17,733 nucleotides of DNA from Clostridia bacterium (GTDB taxonomy: Bacteria > Bacillota > Clostridia > TANB77 > CAG-508): assembly GCA_900752095.1 (NCBI GenBank), contig CAADUD010000085.1:1-17733 (forward strand), written 5' to 3'. Numbering within the stretch: position 1 is the first letter of the stretch; each line of letters begins with the position of its first letter. This document shows, in pieces, positions 8,700-15,382 of the stretch. The notes under the pieces were generated by a model, which saw only the letters and a list, made by a program, of their open reading frames with translations, made no database searches and was not told the DNA's origin. Position numbers and translations under genes: made by a program.

Positions 8700-9076
8700 C
8701 TAAGTAACAACAAAATTAATGCAATAAACAAATAAGGGTCATCCACATCTTCTTGGTATAAAAAGAAAATTAGACAAATAAGCAAAATATCATCATAATA
8801 TAACTTTATTCCAAATATTTCAAAAAAGGCATTTTCTTCTTTTGAATCCGCTTTACAAGCGGATTTTTCTCTATTTTTTCTTTCTTCGTTTCTTTGTTTA
8901 GGAGTAGTAGGAGAAGAATGTACAGAAGCAGGAACAAAAGGACTACTATTTACAGAAACATTTCCATAAGAAGGACGAGGTACATAACTAGAATATGGAA
9001 CATGTACAGAAGGAGTAGCGGAAGTTGGATATCTTCTAAAACGTGAAAAACTAAAAAAAGGATAATTATACATCAT
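8696..9076 (-). CDS. Unknown small protein with Pro/Ser-rich N-terminus and hydrophobic C-terminus
   Basis: I do not recognise a named family. The 126-residue product has an aromatic/basic N-terminus (NYPFFSFSRFRRYP), a Pro/Ser/Val-rich segment (about 15-60), a highly charged stretch with two nearby Lys-Arg clusters (about 60-80), and a hydrophobic C-terminus (about 84-126) with acidic interruptions (YYDDILL, YQEDVDDPYL), ending in LLLS. Small clostridial hypothetical proteins often end in such a DD-plus-leucine-rich tail; function is unknown. The longer frame opens with TTG 9097, but ATG 9076 (or the adjacent ATG 9073) is preferred, because GGAGGAGGAG lies just upstream and would otherwise be coding. 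The start overlaps the upstream stop by 11 bases, which implies translational coupling. Confidence 0.7.
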   Translation of the reverse strand: MMYNYPFFSFSRFRRYPTSATPSVHVPYSSYVPRPSYGNVSVNSSPFVPASVHSSPTTPKQRNEERKNREKSACKADSKEENAFFEIFGIKLYYDDILLICLIFFLYQEDVDDPYLFIALILLLLS

Positions 9077-9506
9077 TTTTCTTATCTCCTCCTCCAAGAG
9101 GATTTATCATTTCAAATACCTTTCCCATACTAAATAATTTAATATATTGATCTACTTTTTCCTTTCTACTATTTTTTAAATAGGGTTTTAAAGATCTTAG
9201 TAAATTAGCCCTAGGATCATTTTGTTGTTTATTCATACTATCAATAATTGATTTCATTTTTAACATACTACCAATATCAAAATTAGGAATTTCAGATTGA
9301 TTATCGTCTGTAGAGCTTGTTTCCCTAAAAGAACCTTCAGGTTCATTGGAAGAAGACATGCTACTTTTAGCAGAAGAATCCGAAGATGAGTTATTAGAAG
9401 AACCAGAAGTAAACTGGTTCAACATGTTTTTCACATCTTCAGGTATTTGATTATTCTTTAACATATCATTCATTTTTTGAAAAATATCGGACATATCTTC
9501 AGCCAT
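9066..9506 (-). CDS. Unknown Ser-rich protein with helical C-terminal domain
   Basis: No named family was recognised. The 146-residue product has a short helical N-terminus (MSDIFQKMNDMLKNN, about 5-32), a Ser/Asn/Asp-rich low-complexity linker (about 33-72), and a basic helical C-terminus (about 78-146) with the segment DPRANLLRSLKPYL followed by RKEKVDQYIKLFSMGK. The DPR-x-NLL-x-x-LKPYL pattern resembles small hypothetical proteins from other Clostridia. There is no signal peptide or membrane segment, so it is probably cytosolic. ATG 9506 follows an AGAGGGTA ribosome site. It is the middle gene of a three-gene minus-strand operon, 90 bases after the 56-residue gene and overlapping the next one. 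An AT-rich imperfect inverted repeat fills part of the 90-base gap. Confidence 0.7.
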   Translation of the reverse strand: MAEDMSDIFQKMNDMLKNNQIPEDVKNMLNQFTSGSSNNSSSDSSAKSSMSSSNEPEGSFRETSSTDDNQSEIPNFDIGSMLKMKSIIDSMNKQQNDPRANLLRSLKPYLKNSRKEKVDQYIKLFSMGKVFEMINPLGGGDKKNDV

Positions 9507-9596
9507 AGATTACCCTCTTTTCCTTGCTGATTTTGTTACAATTTAAATTTTTTAAATTAAAATTGTATTTTAATTTTTATTTTTATTTTTTGTCTT

Positions 9597-9767
9597 TTAT
9601 TGCTTATTGTTATTCATATTCTGTTTTAAAGTATTCATTAATTTTTCTTTATCTTTTGAACTAAGCATTTGATTTACTTTTGCTAATCCTTGCTCTAGTT
9701 GAGTTTTATCCATTTTAGAAAGCATGGACATTAATTTCATCATATCCATATTATTTTGTTCTGCCAT
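9597..9767 (-). CDS. Very small Met-rich helical protein (56 residues)
   Basis: This gene is below common ORF length limits but is well supported. ATG 9767 follows GGGGTGA with a 5-base spacer, the frame is open for 56 codons to TAA, and it leads a tandem same-strand operon. The product begins MAEQNNMDMMKLM and continues as an amphipathic, Lys/Gln/Leu/Met-rich sequence (SKMDKTQLEQGLAKVNQML, about 17-35), ending in an Asn/Lys tail. It has nine or so methionines, no cysteine and no membrane segment. It is predicted to be all-helical and could be a protein-interaction module. Its start (MAE) and helix pattern loosely resemble the N-terminus of the next gene product, so a shared origin is possible but unproven. 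Function unknown. Confidence 0.65.
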   Translation of the reverse strand: MAEQNNMDMMKLMSMLSKMDKTQLEQGLAKVNQMLSSKDKEKLMNTLKQNMNNNKQ

Positions 9768-9800
9768 ATTTTTCACCCCAATACTTTAATACAATTCTAA

Positions 9801-9806
9801 ATTATA
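9801..9806 (-). promoter_or_regulatory. Candidate -10 element of the three-gene minus operon
   Basis: A perfect minus-strand TATAAT (9806 to 9801) lies 34 bases before the 56-residue gene. A good -35-like TTGTCA (9836-9831) is present but 24 bases away, which is too far for a standard promoter. Only the -10 and its position support the call. Confidence 0.35.
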
Positions 9807-10122
9807 TATATTCTATTGCTGAAAGAAATGTGACAAAAATAAGAAAAGAAATTTTGTATTAGTTATTAATTATATATGTAAAACGGTAAAACAATTTATT
9901 TTTCGCTTTAAATTGTATCTACCTTTCAAATAAGAAAAAAGTGAATGAAAAATAATAGATAAGGAAAAATAAGAACTAAATATGATAAAATTTGCTAAAA
10001 ATAATTACAAATAAAAACATTATGTATACTAAAACGGCATAATGGCAGAAATATAACAAAAAAACCTCTTTTTGTAATATAAATTTAATATTTCGCCACA
10101 AAAAACAATTTCCGTAACGAAT

Positions 10123-10148
10123 TTTCCATTTTTCGACATTTATGGAAA
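10123..10148. promoter_or_regulatory. Inverted repeat enclosing a Spo0A-box-like heptamer
   Basis: TTTCCAT (10123-10129) and ATGGAAA (10142-10148) form a 7-bp inverted repeat. The 12-base interval contains TTCGACA (10132-10138), which on the minus strand is TGTCGAA, the core 0A box bound by phosphorylated Spo0A. The element ends 10 bases before the -35 of the surface-protein promoter, a suitable operator position. The heptamer also occurs by chance inside the downstream coding sequence near 15524, so this is suggestive only. Confidence 0.35.
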
Positions 10149-10158
10149 GAACTTACCA

Positions 10159-10186
10159 TTGAAAAATCTCGCAGAAATGCTACAAT
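10159..10186 (+). promoter_or_regulatory. Promoter of the surface-protein operon (extended -10)
   Basis: TTGAAA (10159-10164) and TACAAT (10181-10186) are 16 bases apart, and TG one base before the -10 (10178-10179) makes it an extended -10 promoter. The transcript would start near 10193, with a leader of about 43 nt ending in a strong AGGAGG site before ATG 10236. Confidence 0.65.
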
Positions 10187-10235
10187 TGATAATATAGAGT
10201 ACTTGTATCTAAAAGAAGATTTTTAGGAGGTTACT

Positions 10236-13200
10236 ATGAAAATAAGACAAAAGATAATGGCACTTATGATGACAACCATTATGGTTGGCACCAATTTACT
10301 AAATTTAGGAGCACAAGTAATAGCGTCAGCTCCCGAACTAGAAAAACAAAATAAACAGACTAATCATGCAAATATAGAGTTTAACAGCTATTTAGAAGGA
10401 GAAGTACATAATAAAATTTTTTCTGAAGGAGAAGAAGCAAAACTATATCTTTATCTAAATGTAAAGAAAAATGGCTATTTAAAGAATGGAATAGTCGAAT
10501 TTGTTGATGCTAATTATCAAATAGAACCAAGTAAAATAAATGAAGAATCAATTCAAAAAATAAAAGAAAACCAAATACAATTAAAACAAATTAATAGTAA
10601 CCAAGAAATAACAATAGAAGTTCCAATTTATATGAAGGAACAAACTAAAGTTGCACAAGATAATTTTGATAAAGTTTCTAAAGTAATACTAAAGGGAACC
10701 TATGTAAATGCAGAAGGTAAAGAAATAGCTATAGAAAAAGAAGTTAGCAATCAAATTACATGGAAAAAAGAAGCAAGTGCAGAAATAACAGGAGAAATTT
10801 CAAAATATATTCCCTATCATCAAGGAGAAGAATATGGTATTTTTATGCAAGCTAAAATCAATAGTGGGGTAAAAGACCATGTTCTACCAATTCAAACTAC
10901 AAATTTAGAAATTAGTGTACCACAAATTAATGGAAATAATCCAGATAGAGTAACTGTAGTTGCAAAATCTACTAAAGGAACCAACGGTATAGATAATGGA
11001 AATACATTTACAACCAATAATTATCAATATAATAAAGAAACTGGGAAAGTTACTATTAAAACTCAAAATCAACCAGATGACCAGGGAAAAATTGCTTGGG
11101 AAAAAGCAAATGATGAATATTTTATTAACTACCTATTTGTAGGAAAAGAAATCTATGACGCCACAGTACAACAATTAGAAAAAGCAAAACAAACCATGTT
11201 AACAGAAGAACAAAAAGAAGCAGGAATGAAAAATGAAAATGCTATTACTGGAGATATTCAAGTAATTGCAAATCTTAACTTATATAATGGAAAAGAAACC
11301 ATAGTTACCTTTCATGGTAGTTTACCATATACAATAGAAGAGAAAAAAGGAAGTTTAACAGATTTAGAATTAGTAACAAACCAAAAAATAAGTAAAGGAT
11401 ATCTTTATGCAAATTATGAAAAAACAGCTAAAGAGAAACAAGAGACTACATTTACTTTGAATTATGCTACTTATATTTATGATGTGACAATTAATCAAGC
11501 TGTACAATTAGCGGAAACTAAACCAAACTATGTAACAGGAGACAGCAAAAAAGAAATAGGAAAAAATGCAATTACGAAACAAATAAAAATAAAACAAGCA
11601 ATTTTCCAAAAAATACTGGGAGAAGAAGGTAAAATTCAAATACTAACTACAGATGGTACGTTATTAGGAGAAATTACTAAAGATACTACAGTAGATGCAC
11701 AAGCAAATTATGTATTAAATATAGAAGATGCGAAAGTAAATCAAATTGCTATTGTAACCTCTAATACAATTAGGGAAGGTAAGTTAGAAATTGAAGTAGA
11801 GAAAGCATTAGTAACAGAACAAAGCTATACTTTAGAAGAAATGAAATCTTTTTCAAAAATTACATTAGGAGTAACTGCAAAAACAAATAGTGAAACCAGA
11901 ACAGCTCAAGCAGAAATTACAATGCAAGAACCTGTTAGTAAAGCAGAAATTAGTATAGAAGAAGATAGTAAAAATTTATCTACTATGATAGTAAATAGAG
12001 ATGTAAACATTAGAGTAGTATTAGATACCTCTAACACAGAAAATGCATTATTTAAAAATCCTACTTTTGAAATAGAATTACCAAGCCAAATTAAAAAGGT
12101 AGATGTAAAAAATGTAGATCTTTTATTAGAAGACGAGCTTAAAATAAAAGAAACAAAAGTAGAAGAAAGAAATGGAAAAAAAGTAATTATTGTTACTTTA
12201 GAAGGAACACAAACAAAATATATTAATGGTCAATCACCAACAAGTGCACAAAATAATATTATTACAAAAGGTGCCAATTTAATGATTAAAATGGATCTTA
12301 CTTTAAACCAATTAGTACCAAGTTCTAAAGAGACCATTAACCTATATTATACTAATGAAAATACAGATCTATATGAAGAAACTTATCAGCCAAAAGCAAG
12401 AGCTAACACACAAATAAAAGGAATGGCTAGTACAACTATTAACCTAGTAGCACCAACAGGTGTAGTAACTGCCAATAGTATGACTGGATATGATGACAAA
12501 GGTTCTGAACTTATGAATATAGGAGATGAAACACAAACAGCTACCATAGAAACTTATAGTAGCCAAAGAGAAGTTACAATACAAGGAATTATAACAAACA
12601 ACTATACCAATGCAATAGAAAATGTAATGGTGTTAGGAAGAGTGCCTTTTACAGGAAATAAAGCAATAGATGAAACAGAAGAATTAGGAAGCACCTTTGC
12701 TATGGCAATGACAAGTAAAATTACAACAAGTGGAATAGACAGTGGAAAGATAAGAATTTATTATAGTGAAAATGGAGAAGCTACCAAAGATTTAATAGAT
12801 GGTAATAATGGTTGGACAGAAAGTCCTAGTGACTTAAGCAAAATAAAAAGTTACTTAATTGTTATTTCAGGAGAAGTAACAGCAAATACACAAATGTCAT
12901 TTTCTTATAAAGTAAACTTACCTGCAAATTTAAGCTTTAACCAAAGCAGTTATGCAAACTATAAAGTTTATTATGATAATAAAACTCTGGGAGCTACCAT
13001 AGGAGAAAGTAAAAAAGCAGGAGCAATTGGTTTAACTACAGGAGAAGGACCAGAATTAGAAGTAAAACTTTCTGCAAGTATTCCAGAAAATACAGTAGTA
13101 AGACCAGGACAATATATTCGTTATTATGTAGAAGTTACCAATAAAGGAAAAGCAGATGCACAAAATGTAAAAGTAACTGCAAAATTGCCTATGGAAGAGA

Positions 13201-15359
13201 TTCAACAAGAAGATGGAGTAAAACAATACTCCAATTTAGAATTTGTAGAATATGAAGAATATAACAATAATTATACTACTTTAGAGGGAGAAAATTTAAC
13301 ACTTACGATTCCTACTATAAAAGCAGGAAAAACAGAAATTGTTGATTATGAAATGTTTGTAAAAGCAGCAAATGAAACAGAGACCATTGCTTTTAGTCAA
13401 CAAGTAATGGTAACAACAGATAAAGTAAACACCAATATAACTTCTAATGAATATAAAATGCAGCTTGCAGATGGTGGATTATCTATTCTAAATAGATCTT
13501 CAACTGTAGAACAACTAATTTATACGCAAGGAGATGTTATTACTTATAAAATCTACTTTAGTAATTTTGGACATAAAGATATCAACAATATTATTGCAAA
13601 TGTACCAATTCCTAAAAATGCAACTGTACAGGAAGCTTATGTTATGGATATTAACAACAATAGAATAGAAGCACAAATAGAAACACAAGAAAACCAAGTA
13701 ATTGCTCATATAGGTAATATAGTAGCTTATGGAGAAGACAAAATTTTAGTAGTACAATTTGAATTAGGAGAAAAAACAGTAGATAGTTTCTCTACCAAAA
13801 TAACAGCAACTGCAAACGAAAATGAAACCTATTATTCAAATGAAAGATTTGTATATTTAGTAGCAACTTCCAGTATTTCGGGAAAACAAATAGAACCAAA
13901 TAAACTAGATATAAATGAAGAAGAAGAATTTACTTATCAATTTACCATTAGTACAAAAGGAGAAGGTAGAGTTACCGGTTTTGTATTAGAAGACACATTG
14001 CCACAAGAAATTCAGTATGTAGATACTACAGTAGAAGTTGTAGAAATACCAGAAGGAATGTATAATGGAGCTTCTGCAACTACTATAAAAGATAATAAGC
14101 TTACTTTCAAAATGGAAAGTATTGCACCAAACACAACATTTACGGTTAAATTTAAGGTAAAAGGAAGACTTCAAAACGGAGAAACAGAAAAACAAATTGT
14201 AAATAGTGCAGTTATGTATGCAGATGCCATTGGACAAGTAAAATTAAATGATGTTACTATGTACTTACATTATAATAATGATGTACATGATACAGATGAC
14301 CAAATCCCAGAAACACCAGAAAATAATCGTTATAAAATAACAGGTACCGCATGGTTAGATAGTAATCAAAATGGACAAAGGGAAGAAAACGAAACATTTC
14401 TTTCAGGAATAGAAGTATTATTACTAGATAAACAAACCAACCAAATTGTACAAGATGTAGATAACAGGCAAAATAAAACAACTACTACAAATGGAAATGG
14501 TTACTATGAATTTAATAATTTAGTATCAGACGAATATTTAGTAGTATTCTTATACGAATCTGGAAAATATAGTATTACAGAATATCAAAAAGAAGGAGTA
14601 AATGATAATTTTAATAGCGATGCAGTTAGTATGAAAGTTATTTTAAATGGAGAACAAAGATATGCAGGTGTAACAGATACTATAAGAGTTACTAATCAAA
14701 ATCAAAGAAATATTGACATTGGATTATATACAGCAGAAAAATTTGATATGAGATTAGACAAATATATAACAGAAATTACTTTAACAACACCAACGATTGG
14801 AACTCATACCTATACTTATGGAAATTCTCAATTAGAAAGAGTAGAAATATTAGCACAAAATGTAAATAAAAGTAACATTGTTATGAAATATAAAATTGTG
14901 GTTACCAACGAAGGACAAGTTGCTGGTTATGTAAAGAAAATTATTGATTATTTACCAGAAGGAACAAATTTTAATTCAGAAATTAACCAAGACTGGTATA
15001 TTTCAGATAATAATAGAACGGTATTTAATACCAGTCTAGAAAATACAAAAATTAATCCAGGAGAGAGTAAAGAAGTAGAATTAGTATTAAGCCTAACTAT
15101 TACCGATGACAACATAGGAGATATTGTAAATAACAATGCAGAAATTTACGAAACTTACAATGAGCAAGGCTTAACAGATATAGACTCTACAGAAGCAAAT
15201 CAAGCAGAACAAGAAGATGACATGTCTAAAGCAGATATTGTACTTTCTGTAGTAACCGGTAAAATAGTAATGTATTCTATTTTGGGAGTTGTAATTTTAG
15301 CAATGTTAATTATAGGAATTATCTTAATTCAAAGAAAAGTTTTTAAAAAGAAACAATAG
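10236..15359 (+). CDS. Large surface protein with DUF11-like and SdrD_B-like modules and C-terminal membrane anchor
   Basis: This 1707-residue exported protein is probably an adhesin or surface-fibre component. A signal peptide covers residues 1-32 (basic start, hydrophobic core, VIASA). A long all-beta N-terminal part (about 45-740) is not assignable by eye. It is followed by DUF11-like beta-sandwich modules at about 780-895, 945-1060, 1095-1190 and 1225-1345, each with the pattern of a tyrosine-rich strand, then N-x-G, then a 'LP' segment (for example YYVEVTNKGKADAQNVKV). An SdrD_B-like module (about 1366-1497) has a calcium-loop-like DSNQNGQREENE and GYYEFNNL. A last DUF11-like module (about 1547-1640) precedes an acidic spacer and a hydrophobic helix (about 1676-1697) with a KVFKKKQ tail. 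There is no LPXTG, only SVVTG just before the helix. It has no cysteine. The start follows AGGAGG. The next gene starts 23 bases downstream without a terminator. Confidence 0.8.
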   Translation: MKIRQKIMALMMTTIMVGTNLLNLGAQVIASAPELEKQNKQTNHANIEFNSYLEGEVHNKIFSEGEEAKLYLYLNVKKNGYLKNGIVEFVDANYQIEPSKINEESIQKIKENQIQLKQINSNQEITIEVPIYMKEQTKVAQDNFDKVSKVILKGTYVNAEGKEIAIEKEVSNQITWKKEASAEITGEISKYIPYHQGEEYGIFMQAKINSGVKDHVLPIQTTNLEISVPQINGNNPDRVTVVAKSTKGTNGIDNGNTFTTNNYQYNKETGKVTIKTQNQPDDQGKIAWEKANDEYFINYLFVGKEIYDATVQQLEKAKQTMLTEEQKEAGMKNENAITGDIQVIANLNLYNGKETIVTFHGSLPYTIEEKKGSLTDLELVTNQKISKGYLYANYEKTAKEKQETTFTLNYATYIYDVTINQAVQLAETKPNYVTGDSKKEIGKNAITKQIKIKQAIFQKILGEEGKIQILTTDGTLLGEITKDTTVDAQANYVLNIEDAKVNQIAIVTSNTIREGKLEIEVEKALVTEQSYTLEEMKSFSKITLGVTAKTNSETRTAQAEITMQEPVSKAEISIEEDSKNLSTMIVNRDVNIRVVLDTSNTENALFKNPTFEIELPSQIKKVDVKNVDLLLEDELKIKETKVEERNGKKVIIVTLEGTQTKYINGQSPTSAQNNIITKGANLMIKMDLTLNQLVPSSKETINLYYTNENTDLYEETYQPKARANTQIKGMASTTINLVAPTGVVTANSMTGYDDKGSELMNIGDETQTATIETYSSQREVTIQGIITNNYTNAIENVMVLGRVPFTGNKAIDETEELGSTFAMAMTSKITTSGIDSGKIRIYYSENGEATKDLIDGNNGWTESPSDLSKIKSYLIVISGEVTANTQMSFSYKVNLPANLSFNQSSYANYKVYYDNKTLGATIGESKKAGAIGLTTGEGPELEVKLSASIPENTVVRPGQYIRYYVEVTNKGKADAQNVKVTAKLPMEEIQQEDGVKQYSNLEFVEYEEYNNNYTTLEGENLTLTIPTIKAGKTEIVDYEMFVKAANETETIAFSQQVMVTTDKVNTNITSNEYKMQLADGGLSILNRSSTVEQLIYTQGDVITYKIYFSNFGHKDINNIIANVPIPKNATVQEAYVMDINNNRIEAQIETQENQVIAHIGNIVAYGEDKILVVQFELGEKTVDSFSTKITATANENETYYSNERFVYLVATSSISGKQIEPNKLDINEEEEFTYQFTISTKGEGRVTGFVLEDTLPQEIQYVDTTVEVVEIPEGMYNGASATTIKDNKLTFKMESIAPNTTFTVKFKVKGRLQNGETEKQIVNSAVMYADAIGQVKLNDVTMYLHYNNDVHDTDDQIPETPENNRYKITGTAWLDSNQNGQREENETFLSGIEVLLLDKQTNQIVQDVDNRQNKTTTTNGNGYYEFNNLVSDEYLVVFLYESGKYSITEYQKEGVNDNFNSDAVSMKVILNGEQRYAGVTDTIRVTNQNQRNIDIGLYTAEKFDMRLDKYITEITLTTPTIGTHTYTYGNSQLERVEILAQNVNKSNIVMKYKIVVTNEGQVAGYVKKIIDYLPEGTNFNSEINQDWYISDNNRTVFNTSLENTKINPGESKEVELVLSLTITDDNIGDIVNNNAEIYETYNEQGLTDIDSTEANQAEQEDDMSKADIVLSVVTGKIVMYSILGVVILAMLIIGIILIQRKVFKKKQ

Positions 15360-15382
15360 AAGAAAGGAGGTAGTGTAAACTT

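Larger units (their letters stand above)
9768..10235. other. 468-bp divergent intergenic region, no gene seen
   Basis: No ORF with a ribosome site was found on either strand. The region separates the minus-strand small operon from the plus-strand surface-protein operon and carries a probable promoter for each (listed separately), plus a 7-bp inverted repeat around a Spo0A-box-like sequence. The central part (about 9840-10080) is low-complexity AT-rich DNA in which I see no riboswitch or RNA gene. Confidence 0.6.

Noticed and set aside
9840..10120. Possible riboswitch or small RNA upstream of the surface operon
   Set aside because: No match to c-di-GMP or other riboswitch cores was seen, and the sequence is low-complexity AT without a stable GC-containing helix. 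The inferred promoter also lies downstream of it.
10236..15359. Internal tandem DNA repeats in the large surface gene
   Set aside because: The DUF11-like modules are similar only in protein pattern; no long near-identical nucleotide repeat was seen.
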